NCBI GenBank assembly: GCA_030685235.1
Contig: MU839102.1
Span: forward strand, 62,001 to 126,000
Source of the DNA: Copromyces sp. CBS 386.78
Taxonomy: Eukaryota; Ascomycota; Sordariomycetes; Sordariales; Sordariaceae
Direction: 5' to 3'
Length of the DNA: 64,000 nt
Part shown: positions 13,949 through 25,639 of the stretch, piece by piece
Layout of the letters: each line of letters starts with the position of its first letter
Position numbering within the stretch: position 1 is the first letter of the stretch
The notes under the pieces: model-generated
Database searches by the model: none
The model's input: the letters and a program-made list of their open reading frames with translations, nothing else
What the model was told of the DNA's origin: nothing
Position numbers and translations under genes: made by a program

Positions 13949-14350
13949 GAAAGGGGGAAAATTAGAAAATTATAAAAGGTTTAGGTATTTTCTTTTATTA
14001 TTCTAATTTTCCGTTTATTTCTTTTATTTTCTTTTTTAATTTTTATAGTTAATTTATTAAAATTTCTAAATATTCGCTTAATTAATTATATTATTGCGTT
14101 AGTAAAGTAATTAAATTGGGTACTATTATTTTCGTTCTATCCCTTTCGAATAATGGTTTAATATAATATTATATATTTACTCGAAATAAGTAATAGGATT
14201 TAAGGTAAATAATCCTTAATAAGTAAGTAGGTTATAATTAGAAGTAGAGCCTAGAAATCTTAGTACGTATATAATCTTTAATATAGTACAAATTTATTTC
14301 CTTTCTTTTAAAAACTTCTCTACTCTATTAATAATATTATTATAACCTAC
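13949..14350 (+). repeat. Polypurine tract and probable right LTR of the older element
   Basis: A purine run (13949-13961, GAAAGGGGGAAA core) follows the chromodomain remnant directly, in the position of a polypurine tract. The next roughly 390 bases are non-coding and AT-rich. The matching left LTR is not visible in the window, so the LTR ends are not fixed; the right limit is a guess from the change in texture near 14350. Confidence 0.4.
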
Positions 14351-17147
14351 CCTATCCCTACCCTTTTACCCTATTAAAATTAGTTAACCCTAATTTAAAA
14401 TATAGTAACCCGATATAATTATAATAAATATTAGCGCCCCTAATAATCTTAATTTAACGAAGTTTATTAATTAGATTAATTATTGTAGTAATTTTAACGG
14501 GTTATTATGTTAATACAATTAAAATTGCTTCCTCTCCTTATTTAATTTAAAAATTAATTAATATTTCTTTGCGCTAGTTAATACGGTTAAATATTTAAAT
14601 TATTATATAATTATAAATAGCGCCGCTAAAATTATTAATTTGGGTTATAATTCGCTTTATATTATATTGCCCAGCTTTATTGTAGATTTAATCGCTAGTA
14701 TAACCGATGATAAATTGAATACCTTTTTTAAATATATTTATATATAGTATATTATTAATTTTATTATTAGTTTAGGTAAGGCTACCGGCTTATATAACCC
14801 TAGCGATCGTTTTCCTAATATTAAGTCCTTCGCCTTTAACGGCGTAATAGTATATAATATTAAAATTATATAGTTCGGTCGCTATTGCGTCCTACTTATA
14901 ATAGCGAATTATTTATTCGTTTATTACGATAATATTTTAACTTCGGTTTTTTATAGTATAATTGACTGTATAAGCATATAAATTAATTTCGATTAAATTA
15001 TTTTACAAGTAATAAGCGGTAATATTAATTATTTAATTACGGCGATTTTATCGGCCCTAATTACAGATAAATTAATTAAAGGTAGTAGTTTCGGAGATTA
15101 GTAGGACTAAATTCCCTAAAACTATAATCCCCTTATATATAATATATACGTTTAAATAATTAGATACGTTAAAGAGGATGCTTTTTTCTCTTTTATCCCG
15201 ATTATACTTTTCTCCGACGGTATATATATTTATAATCGTAGTTAATTAATAGAGGTTATTCTCGTTTTACAATATATTAATAATCGGTTAAGAATAGGTC
15301 TTATTATTATTAAATTAATTAATTCTATTAGTTACGTTATTACGTTTAATACTTATAATTTCGCTAACGATTAAAAGTAATAGGAAATTAATTTTATAAT
15401 TAATTAGGCTCTTAATTAAATATACCCCTATTTTACTCCCGCCGTTTAAAATTCCGCTTTTACTATTTAAATTATTACGACCCCCGCTAAAAATAAGTAG
15501 ACGCCAGCCCGGAAAATCCGGTAAATAGCTGTACGAATTGTTTAAGTTCGCGCTATTGGTAATACGCAACCTGGTGAATCGGTTGCTTAAGGCAAATTTT
15601 ACCCGGATATTATAGAAGCGATTAAGGATATATATTATAAAGATTACTATATATTAAATATTATTATAGACGACGATTTTTATAATAAAATTAGTAAAAT
15701 TGCTAAAGAATACTTTGAAAAGTTTATAAAAAAGGATCTTTTCTCTTAAAGTAATTTAATTCGTCGTATTAAAATGCTTTTAATATTGTATTTAGTAAAT
15801 TTAATAATAGAGATCCTTCTTTTATCGAAAAGATTTTAATAAAAGTTATATTCTTAGCGTTATAATATTATAATTATACGACCGGTTTTCCTAAGTAAAT
15901 TAGCGGTATATTAGCCTGTATAGGCTTCTTGTATTATGTTTAAATCGCTTTTAATACGCTAGTTTGATTGGAATTACCAATTATTATTAAGGAAATTATA
16001 AAGGAGGTTTATATTATTAAAATAATTAATGTAAATGTTATTCTTAGCGTGGTATAAGAAGTATTTAATTAGTAATTGCAATTATTAGTCTAGTTAAATT
16101 AATATTAAAATAAGGAGGTAAATAGTTTAAAGGAAGAAATTATTGCCTTGCGTAAAATTATTAAAATTTTACGTTGTATTCTTACCCCGCTAGTAGTTAA
16201 ATATATTTAGTAAATCGATATAATTCCGGGAATTACTATTAATTATAGCGTTCGTTTTAGCATTGACTTCGGCTACGGTATCCTTAGTATCGATAAGTTC
16301 AACTTACGATCCGCCTATTTTAATAGATACGATATTTTACCTTTTATACGTTTTCCCTATTGTTTAATTATTTATAATAATTAATGTTAATAAGAAGATT
16401 AACGTAATTAGGAGGATTTTCCTTCTAACGGCTGTAAATATTCCCGCTATAGTATTTCTTATTAATTTTGGTATTCCGAAAACGTTGACGAGGACGACGA
16501 TAAGTCGGGAATTTATTTGAATAACCGTTAAATTTATTATTATATTAATAATTATTTAGTATTATATATTAGATTATTCGGTATTAGAATCTTTTATTAC
16601 GAGGTTTAGTATTAAATACAATATGTAGTAGTATTAAAATAATCGGTTATAATGATAATTTAGTAAATATTCGTAATAGGTTATATTTAGTATAATTTTG
16701 TAAATAGTAAGTATTTATTTTTTTCGTAGAGGGGGAAATATTATAGGAATTCTAGGCAAATGCCCGGATAACCCGTTCTATTTTAGTATATACTTATTTA
16801 AACGGTCTATACTATATAAGAGTACTCCTTAATTAACTTCCGTTAAGGTTGATTAGATTATTAATTTATATTATATTAAACTAATGTTTACTTTCCTTAC
16901 ACTCTATGAAGTTGTGTGTAAGGTCTTAGGTTGAAGCTTTCGTTAGTATTGCCTTACGCTTCCTTTAATAATATTATCGTTTATTATTATGTACTATCAC
17001 TCTATCTAGTAACTAGTCGCACTCTTTATCTTTTATTATTATTATTATTTGTAGCATTACTTGTGAAGACTCTCTTCGCGTAACAGAATCCCTTTAAGGA
17101 GATAAATTTATAGTTTACCCTTAATTAAGTCTCGAATACTTAGTACA
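14351..17147 (+). mobile_element. Further RIP-degraded repeat, probably the 3' end of another LTR element
   Basis: AT-rich, with no intact frame. A purine run (AGAGGGGGAAA, about 16728-16738) is followed at 16739 by a 409-base segment that starts TATTATAGG and ends TAGTACA at 17147, the arrangement of a polypurine tract plus right LTR. No second LTR copy is seen, so this is tentative. I could not name domains in 14351-16727. Confidence 0.4.
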
Positions 17148-17149
17148 GT

Positions 17150-17719
17150 GGGGTGAAATAATAGACTGTTATTAATTACTAGAAGAAGTCTATAATACTA
17201 GGCCTAGAGGAAAGTCTCCCCCTTCGTAGATGGCTCGAGAATAGGCTAAATAATTTTGATGAAGTCTTCGAAAAGGCCACAGCAGGGGTTAAAGAGAAGA
17301 TAGATCTAGTTAATTTCATAAATCCCGTCGACGAGAACGTTGTACTTGGTAAGCCTATTAACGCTAAAGAGGTATTTAATCACGTCGTAGATAAGTAGCT
17401 AGCTAAAACTCGTAATATTTGTACTGCTAAAAACGACGAAGATGATAGGGAGTTTAAACCGCCTACTATTATCGGCGCTAAAGAGGCTATTAACGATATT
17501 ATCGATCTACTCAACTAGGTAGTAGAGAAGAATATACTAGATTTCGATAATATGTAGGCACTAAAAGGGATAAAGAAGAAGGTAGAAGCATATATCATGT
17601 TACGTATTAAATAGAACACTCTTCTAGACTTTTATAAAGGGGGGCACGTAGATCTAGGTAAGGAAAGTGACTACCCAGATCTCGATCCTACTCTGGCTGA
17701 GACTCAGAGTTGTGAATAG
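17150..17719 (+). pseudogene. Lightly RIP-damaged coding remnant with five in-frame TAG codons
   Basis: One plus frame (codons in phase with 17261) reads as a compositionally normal, Lys/Glu/Asp-rich protein for about 190 codons. It is broken only by TAG, at 17180, 17396, 17516, 17555 and 17612, with a sixth TAG at 17717. Each is one C-to-T change from CAG (Gln), and no frameshift is seen. Base composition is much less AT-biased than the DNA to the left. The readable part includes LRRWLENRLNNFDEVFEKA and, later, KKVEAYIMLRIK. I recognise no family. It could be a decayed cellular gene or a piece of a repeat whose other copies are elsewhere. Confidence 0.55.
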
Positions 17720-18801
17720 CTTCAAATCTAGCTCGTTTTGGGAAGATTCTGGTGAAATCTAATAATTCTAGTAATAATTTTGGTGTAAATCTTGGCATGT
17801 GCCTACTTGTGCATATGTGCCTCTAAATGCATACGAACCTCTGGCCTGGATTACATGCATTATCAGGGGTAATTACTGTATTGCAACTCACCTTTGCGAA
17901 GAGATCTTCCCGATACTGCGTCGAGCCATCATCACCGCAATGCTGCGGAAACCTGGGCAAAACGACAAAGGCTACCTACTACCAATGCCGCGAGGTGGTA
18001 AAGATACGGTGATGTGCTCATAGTTCACCATTGCTCAGGACTTTTGGTGCGACCTCCTATGTAATGTCATTGTAATTCCCTTTTGGGCGCTGGTCCGGAG
18101 TCGTTAGCGAGCCATCACCAGGCCTCGAAGAATATGGCCGATCTGGTATAAGCAAGATCCGTGGTTCAGGGACTGGATAGAATGGGCATAGATATCAAGC
18201 CTCAAGCGACCAGGAAAAAAGGTCGAAGAAGGCGACCGAAGGGTATTTGAATAGGGGTTGGGCTGCTCACTGTCTCACTGTCTCTCTGTCAGAATTGTCT
18301 TGATGATTGAGGCTGTGAGCTGAAGGGTGTCAGGGGCGCATGCATGATTCTCGAGTTTGTCGAACCAAAGTCCAATCTTACGACTTCGCAAAAATCTCTT
18401 TTTACTACTATAATAATAAATCTTCGAAATAATACCAAACCATGAGCCAACATGACCATCCGAGGGTGGCAGGGCGCTTGGCTTGCATTTGGGCTGAATC
18501 GTGCTTATACACACGGGGTGCAACCCTCTCCCCTTCTTTCTCTCTAGCGGCATTAGCCACATCCCGCCAGGCCTGGCTTGGTGTGAATGCAACTGATCTC
18601 AAAGAGCCTCTGTCAATCTAGGTCACCTTCCCTCTCAACTTCAACTCAACTTCAACAACCCGTCAGTTCACTCGCTCATACAACCCCTAGTCACTCGTTT
18701 TCGGCCTCCATCATCACTCGGTCTTTCAACATCCAACAGCCCGAGCAAACATCAATGAATTCGCAGCAAGATAGATTCGCTTTGTTCCCTTGGCCACGGT
18801 G
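17720..18801. other. Gene-free stretch: edge of repeat block and 5' region of the next gene
   Basis: Base composition becomes normal at about 17.75 kb. I see no gene, tRNA or 5S rRNA here. The right-hand 200 bases are pyrimidine-rich and probably form the leader of the gene starting at 18802. A 15-codon upstream ORF (ATG at 18755) ends at TGA 18800-18802, overlapping the main ATG by one base. Confidence 0.6.
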
Positions 18802-18802
18802 A
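18755..18802 (+). promoter_or_regulatory. uORF whose stop overlaps the main start codon (TGATG)
   Basis: ATG at 18755 opens a 15-residue frame ending in TGA at 18800-18802; the main ATG begins at base 18802. If the transcript starts upstream of 18755, ribosomes must skip this ATG (T at -3, a weak context) or reinitiate after it. Confidence 0.45.
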
Positions 18803-21109
18803 TGGCGACGGCGGCATCATCTCGACAGACGCCGGCGACCTGGAACTGGAGCGCGACGACACTTGAATCAACGACGACCACCACGAGATCGAGACACCAT
18901 TTCGTGGTGTTGTTCGCGCTGCTCATCGTTCCCTCATTTCTGTCTGCGGGTACCGCAAGCGCACAATGTGGAGCCGACTTCGGATTCCCAACGGAGAAAC
19001 TGCGAGTCTTCTCCCACGACACCATCAACGTCACCTATACTTCCATCTTTGACAAACCGAGTCTTGCCTGTTGGTGTGGCACTTCAACCGACAAGGAAAA
19101 GAGTGAGTGTTCAGTGTTTCCCCATCCTCTCCCGTTCGCTTCACACAATGTCACCGCCCAAGTGCAAGACTGCAAGGCCCCCGAGAGCACTCCCGCTGCA
19201 CCAAGCCCTGCAAGCCCCCGGTACCCCTCAAGGTGCCCAGCCCTTGGGGTCACAAGGGGACTGATGGCAGCATTGCGATCGCAAACGAGCTTGTTGCTGA
19301 CAGACAGACTTACCTCTCCTTTCTTCCACAGAATTCACTGTCAATCATGCAAACCCCGGTAATGGAACCACTTCCTTTCCATTGAATTTTTCTTCGACAT
19401 ATCCCTGTTGGTTCGAGCTTCAAGCCGATTCTGGCGATTGCAGAGTCGAGAGCCCAAAGTTCTTCATCTTCGCCAAGGACCGCGATCCCGACAATCGTCT
19501 TCCGGCAACCTTCGGCCCCAGCGCAACCATCACCGCGACAGCAACAGCGACTCAAACTGCCACTGGTACTGCGACCGACCAGCCGAACCTTGGTACCGTG
19601 CCGCCCTTCGCCGACGTATCCTCTATCGCAACCCCAGGCCCTCCGCAACATCCCGACCAACACTTTGCCCTCGGTGCTAGAATCGCCCTGGGTATTGGAA
19701 TCACGCTTGCTTGCATCGGTATGGGTGCCATGGCCGCCTTTTTGTACTTTAGGCGCCGGAAGAAACGACAGCAGGCCGAGCTGGCCAACGCCATCGTCGA
19801 GCACGAGTATAGACAGGGAAGGAGGGGCCCCGAGAAAAAGATGTTGGGCGGGTTTTCGTTGTCGTCCAAAACATCGTCGGATGATCCTCTATACGATACA
19901 GTTCAGCCAGTCTTTGACGGATATCCTGGATCGACAGGCTATGATGATGTACGGTCAAACGGATCCAGCGATGTATACGGCCATTCTCCAGTGATGCCCC
20001 ATTCACCTTCATGGTCATACAACCAGGGATTTCTGGGTTACGATGCTACCACCGGAGCTGCACGGGAGAGAAGTACAGAAAGAGGAGGGCTCGGAATTGG
20101 GCTCGGAGTCGGGCTTGGAGTGACGGAAAACCAAAACTTGAGCATCGCCGGACGAGAACTCGAAGCTGCCCGCGCAAAAACTGTCCAGCCAATTCCTACG
20201 TCATACGGACCGAACCCCGTCACTCCCACGCTAACGCCGCGGCCAAGTTCCAGGGGAGACCTTAACGCACGAGCTGCTGCCGACTCGATTTCCCTTGACA
20301 GTCGGCTTGGAGCCCCCCCTATGCCTCCCGTGCCCCAGTTACCTGCGGCATCCGCAGCACCTCTCGGGGGCTATTACCCTGATTACAACAACTACGAACA
20401 GCACACTATCCCACCTCCAACCGAAGCTCCAACTCCAACGCCAGTTCTTCCTCTCCTTCCAGTGCCAACGACGTTCCCACAAACGAATCCAACAGCCTCA
20501 CAATCCCAACGACCAGTACCTCCGTTGATCGTCTCGTATGGACCCAACCGAGTAACGCCCACGCCAGCTGTGACTTCGCCTACAGTGCCTCCCGATGAAT
20601 TCATGATTGAGAAACCACCCCGAGGGGTTGAATTACAGGCCGAGCCCGCATCTCGGATGGAAAGGAGACATCCATGGGAGGATATTGATCTCCCGAGCGC
20701 CAGCAACAACGGGCCCCTACCACCATACGCATCGACAGAGGAGTACGCTGCAATGGAAAGCGGCGCGATCCGTAAGCTGGAGGAGCCAAGGGCGCATGCT
20801 GAGCTGCCACCAACCAAGGATGGCTATTACCATTCTACATACGCCATTGTTGAGCATGAACTGCCGGGAAACGCGTATCAACGAGACCCTCTCTACCCGC
20901 ATGGTGGGCCATCCGCGTCAGGACGCGGGAGGGATATTGACGAGCAGAAATTCCTGCTGGATGATGTTGAAATGGCGCACTTGAAGGCGCAGAAAGAACG
21001 AATCCGGGCTGAGATGAAGAAGAAGCAGAAGCAGAAGGAGACTTATCAGCATGACCAGGGGCAGGACCAGGACATAGCTGTAGCATCGGCGAGCTTCCCC
21101 ACACGGTAA
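18802..21109 (+). CDS. Secreted-ectodomain single-pass membrane protein (hypothetical)
   Basis: Two exons, 18802-19102 and 19332-21109. The 229-nt intron has GTGAGT, a CTGAC branch site and CACAG, and the frame joins cleanly to give 692 residues. ATG 18802 is the first in-frame ATG. The N-terminus has a hydrophobic signal-like segment (about residues 33-52) ending in ASAQC. A Cys-containing ectodomain with NVT and NGT glycosylation sequons follows, then a Thr/Ala-rich stalk. One transmembrane helix lies at about 217-240, followed by RRRKKR, fitting a type I topology with a roughly 450-residue Pro/Ser/Tyr-rich cytosolic tail. The tail holds a Gly-Leu repeat, GLGIGLGVGLGV. The architecture resembles fungal cell-wall sensor or Mid2-like proteins, but I see no family signature and do not assign a function. 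It is the first gene beside the silent repeat block. Confidence 0.8.
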
Positions 21110-21764
21110 AACTGGCGAGAATGTGTCGGGCCGTGTGAAGAAAAGATACGCTACGGGCAACTGACATTATGAGGCGAAAGTTTGAGGATTAGCATTATAC
21201 CATTGGCAAGGTGCCTGGCGTTTATTTTGGATATCGACGGGGCAGATGACTCTTCTGCATTACAATCACATTGGCAGGGCATGATCCATCTGCGTAACAA
21301 ATGGCAGATCATATGCTCTGAATATATACAACCATAGTCCTATTTTAGTAAGGAAGAAGAAAGTCTTGTTCTGTTCACAAATGCGTATTGGATGTCTCGT
21401 AGGGATTTGGTGTTCAAGCTCCGGTCTCGAAGACGAACGGGAGATCACCAGGGCTATTTTTTTGTACAGGCCCAGTACGTACCTTCTACCCCACAGCTGC
21501 CGACCAGCTGCCACTGATAAGGTCTCCCAGTACTTCAATCACTTTGACCGCCCGGCAGAAAAAGTTACAGACGGGCATGGTTCCCAAATTTTTGTTACCC
21601 CTTCGTTCTGCGGCCGGAGGAAGAGACGAAAAAAAGACCCCACCGACTGCTACTAGTAGTTGTACAATCTCGACGATTCCACCCAATTCCCATCCATCAT
21701 TGAAGAAGTTTCCGAAGTCCTTCTTTTCAACACAACACCACAGCACGTTGTACCATCCACCACA
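21110..21764. other. Intergenic region and drs1 leader
   Basis: 655 bases without a supported gene. The last 60 bases, rich in CACAACACCACAG-type sequence just before the drs1 ATG, look like a Neurospora 5' leader. Confidence 0.6.
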
Positions 21765-24374
21765 ATGGCGCCCTCCCAAAAGCGCAAAGCGATCGACGAC
21801 GATTTCATCCTCACCATCTCGGACAATGAAGACAACATCCCACTAGAAGAGGAGCAGGCAGTGGTACCCAGGAAGAAGGCCAAGACGGCCGAACAGCAGT
21901 CCAACAAGCAAAAGAAGAAGAACAACAACAAGAAGTCCAAGAAACAGCAGTCACAAGAAGCCACCGAAGATGACGACAACGACGAACAAAAAGAGGACGA
22001 CGCAGCCGACCTCGGCATCTGGGGCTCCAAAGACGAAGACGACGGCGCAATGGATACCGATTTCCAGTTCGTCGTCGACGGCCAGAACGAAGTCGACGCC
22101 GAGTTCGACGGCTGGGGCTTCGAGGGCGCGCACAAGGGTGTGGTGAAGGGCGCTGGCGCGTTGGGCGATAAGAAGCCTGTGGATATCGATGATATTATTC
22201 GTAGGAGGAGGGAGAGGAAGGCGGCTAAGGAGGGAAAGACGACAGTAACACAAGAGGAGGAGGAAATTAAAATGGAGGTTGATGAGGACGAAGAAGACAT
22301 GGAAGAGATTGATGTGGATTTGGACGATGATGAGGAGGGTGTCTTGGCTGATGATGCTTTTGGTATGGGTGTTGGGTCGGATGTGGAGGAGGAGGAGGAG
22401 GAGAAGGAGAAGGATGCGAAGATGGGGGGTGTTGATGGGGAGGATGAGGATGACGAGGAAGATGATGGGGAGAAGGGGAAGAAGGGAAATGGTGACGAGG
22501 AAGAGGAGGGTGATGAGGGTGATGAGTCGGATGATGACTCGGTTGCTACGGCCGTCGAACATCCTGACGATGTGCAGTCATCGGATGACGAAGACGAGGT
22601 CGATGAGGAGGAACAGGCCAAAATGAAGGAGTTCTTTGCGCCTGAGGAGGAGAACCAGCCGAAGAAGAAGGGCGAGATGTCTTCGTTCCAGGAGATGTCT
22701 CTTTCTCGTCCTATCCTCCGCGGTCTTACTTCGGTTGGCTTCACCAAGCCGACGCCCATTCAGTCCAAGACCATCCCCATCTCGCTTATGGGTAAGGATG
22801 TCGTCGGCGGTGCCGTCACCGGTTCCGGTAAGACGGCCGCCTTCGTCGTTCCTATCCTCGAGCGTCTCCTCTACCGCCCCAAGAAGGTCCCCACAACCCG
22901 CGTCGTCATCCTCACGCCCACCCGTGAGTTGGCTATCCAGTGTCACGCTGTCGCTGTCAAGCTCGCCAGTCATACCGACATCAAGTTCTGTTTGGCGGTC
23001 GGTGGTCTCAGTCTGAAGGTGCAGGAGGCCGAGCTCCGTCTTCGCCCCGATGTGGTGATTGCCACTCCCGGTCGCTTCATCGATCACATGCGCAACTCGG
23101 CCAGCTTCGCCGTCGACACCATTGAGATTCTCGTCCTTGATGAAGCTGATCGCATGCTCGAAGACGGTTTCGCGGACGAGTTGAACGAGATTCTCACCAC
23201 CCTTCCCAAGTCCCGCCAGACCATGTTGTTCTCGGCTACCATGACCTCGTCCGTCGACAGGCTCATCCGTGCCGGTCTCAACAAGCCGGTGCGCATCATG
23301 GCGGATTCGCAGAAGAAGACTGCCAATAATCTTGTTCAGGAGTTCGTCCGTCTGAGATCCGGTCGCGAGCAGAAGCGGGAGGGTTATCTGTTGCACATCT
23401 GCAAGACGCTCTACACGGAGCGTGTCATTATCTTCTTCAGACAGAAGAAGATTGCGCACAGGATGAGGATCATCTTTGGTCTGTTTGGACTGTCGTGCGC
23501 CGAGTTGCACGGTAGCCTGAACCAGGCTCAGGTATGTTTATGGTCTAGGGTATTCTAGATGGGAATATGGAAGCTAACCGAATCACAGCGTATTCAAAGT
23601 GTTGAGGATTTCAGAGATGGGAAGGTTAACTTCCTCCTCGCCACCGATGTTGCCTCTCGTGGTCTTGATATCAAGGGCGTCGACACGGTCATCAACTACG
23701 AGGCTCCCCAGACGCCCGAGATCTACGTCCATCGTGTCGGTCGTACAGCTCGTGCCGGCCGCACCGGTACCGCCATCACCCTGGCCGCCGAGCCCGACCG
23801 CAAGGTGGTCAAGGCTGCCGTCAGGTCTGGCAAGTCTCAGGGCGCCAAGATCAGCAGTCGCATTATCGACGCGGCGGACGCCGACAAGTGGCAGGCCGAG
23901 ATCGACGACCTGGACGACGAAATTGAGGAGATCATGCAGGAGGAGAAGGAGGAGAAGCAGCTGCAGAACATGGAGATGCAGGTCAAGAAGGGCGAGAACA
24001 TGATCAAGTACGAGGACGAGATCAGCTCGAGGCCCAAGCGCACGTGGTTCGAGACGCAGGAGGACAAGAAGAAGGCCAAGGCGGCCGGGCGGGCCGAGCT
24101 CAACGGGGCACGCGACAAGCTCAAGTCCAAGAACGAGGGCAAGCTGAGTAACAAGGACAGGAAGAAGCTCGACACCATGGCGGAGCGCAAGCAGGAGAGG
24201 ACGTACAAGAAGGGTAGCGCCGAGAGAGCCGGCAAGGGCGCGGTGCTGAACCTCAAGAAGGTGGTCAAGAAGGGCGGCCCTGGCGGCGTCAAAAAGGTGG
24301 GACGATCTGCTGGATCGAAAAAGAGGGGCGGCGGTGGTGCTAGGGGTGGTGGTAAGAGCAAGGGCAGGAGGTAG
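21765..24374 (+). CDS. drs1: ATP-dependent DEAD-box RNA helicase Drs1
   Basis: Two exons, 21765-23531 and 23589-24374. The 57-nt intron has GTATGT, GCTAAC and CACAG, and falls in phase 0 inside the helicase core; the protein has 850 residues. Start ATG 21765 has a strong CACAATGGC context. The first 290 residues are highly acidic and low in complexity. The core shows the Q motif (FTKPTPIQ, about 326), Walker A (TGSGKT, about 352), PTRELA, TPGR, DEAD (about 459), SAT (about 490) and the C-terminal RGLDI and HRVGRTAR motifs. The tail is Lys/Arg/Gly-rich. Drs1 acts in the nucleolus in maturation of the large ribosomal subunit (yeast 27S pre-rRNA processing). Acidic N-terminus plus basic tail matches Drs1 rather than other DEAD-box proteins. 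Ordinary housekeeping gene. Confidence 0.95.
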
Positions 24375-25635
24375 TAAGTAGATGTGAGGGTTTGAGATGG
24401 TTTTGATGTGTTGCGGTTGTCAAGTCTTTTTTCAACGTAATTGAGTTTCAAGCTAGTATATGGTGTTGATACCCAGATGGGCAAAAGAATAAAGAAGCTG
24501 TCTGTTGATGTTATCTTTTTTTTTTTTTTTTTTTTTTTTTCTCTCCTATTGTAAACAGGCGTGATCATGTTCAGGTGACACTGCGGCTTCACACGAGAGT
24601 CGATTTGGGTGTGGAGTCGCGGGTCAGGGGGCCTTGGGGAGAGCTCGACTGACCCACCCCAAAAATGGACCCTGGTGTCACGGCAGGTACGGGTGACGTA
24701 AACGGAAGGGATTTATTTGTCGCTTCCCAGTGTCTCTTGATAAAGTACAACAGGCAGCTGCGATTGACTTTTTCCTCCGACAATCCTTCAATCTTTGTGA
24801 CTTCTTGGCTCTCTAGTTTTGGATTTGCGCGTGTGTAAAGTTTCCTTCAGATCTTCCTCTCAGGCAGCCGCAGAGATCAGTAGAACTAAACAAGTTTCCG
24901 AGACCAGTCAGTAGCGGCGGTCAACGGCCACCAGCTCAGCATACATATAGACCTATATCCTCACTTCACCCACTTCTCACATCATACATATACTTGTCGC
25001 TACCCCCAACCAACTACGGAATCCAACAAAGCCGCACCCAGCGCAGGTCGCCTCAACCCCCGTATCCCTGACCGAACAATTCCCTCCCAACCAGCCGTCC
25101 TTCAAGCCTTGGTTCTCCCAACCAAGACAAGGCTTCGGAGGCAACCCAACAATCCACGAGACTGGCGCTTTTCCCCTTCTTGCGACGCCTCTTCGGCCCG
25201 CGCACACACACCCGATCGACTCTCGTCCGATATCTCTTCCCCTCGACCGTCCGCGATCGATACCGCGAACATCTGTTCAACTTCCGCCACCGAACCCTCC
25301 CGCGACACAAGATCCGGCTGCAGAGCAGGATCTACCGGTTTATCCTCGAGAGAAGGCGGAAGAAACAGGTGGGTGGGAGATTGGTGGATATCATCCGCCG
25401 CCAGAGCCGGCGGTTGGTGTATGGGACGGGCAGTGGTGGTGGTGGTGCCGGCCTTAGGAAGAGTAATATTGGTACAGGTAGTGCGACGAGCGGTGGGCCT
25501 GGTCTCGGCCCGGGACTTGGTGGGACTCGGAGGTCTTTGCCTTGGAAGCAACCGCGCCTGTTACTACCAGATCGACAAGACACAGGCACAAGCACAAGCA
25601 ATACGAACAAGCGCGACACCGACGCCAACGACAAG
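24375..25635. other. Intergenic region with poly-T tract; app1 promoter and leader
   Basis: Just downstream of drs1 there is an AATAAA-type signal (about 24488) and a run of 25 T (24516-24540). The right half is the presumed 5' region of app1. The app1 frame stays open upstream for about 150 codons but contains no in-frame ATG there, so I treat it as leader. A GTGGGT..ACAG pair could allow a leader intron. Confidence 0.6.
24516..24540 (+). repeat. Homopolymer run of 25 T
   Basis: Uninterrupted T25 downstream of drs1. Length is likely to vary between strains and sequencing runs. Confidence 0.95.
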
Positions 25636-25639
25636 ATGA
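25418..25639 (+). promoter_or_regulatory. 73-codon uORF overlapping the app1 start (ATGA)
   Basis: ATG 25418 opens a Val-rich frame ending in TGA at 25637-25639, overlapping the app1 ATG at 25636-25638. It has T at -3, so leaky scanning is plausible. It is the only ATG I see between about 24900 and the main start. It would matter only if the leader is unspliced. Confidence 0.4.

Noticed and set aside
14380..14400. TTAACCCTAA suggesting telomere repeats
   Set aside because: Only a single TTAGGG-like unit is present, within AT-rich retroelement DNA, with no tandem array.
1..17150. CRISPR-like or satellite array in the AT-rich block
   Set aside because: Repeats found are two LTRs 7 kb apart and scattered TA-rich words from RIP; there is no regular spacer-repeat pattern.
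21653..22759. 368-codon minus-strand Ser-rich frame opposite drs1
   Set aside because: Antisense of the acidic GAG/GAT-rich N-terminus of Drs1, which reads as Ser/Pro/Phe runs; no independent evidence.
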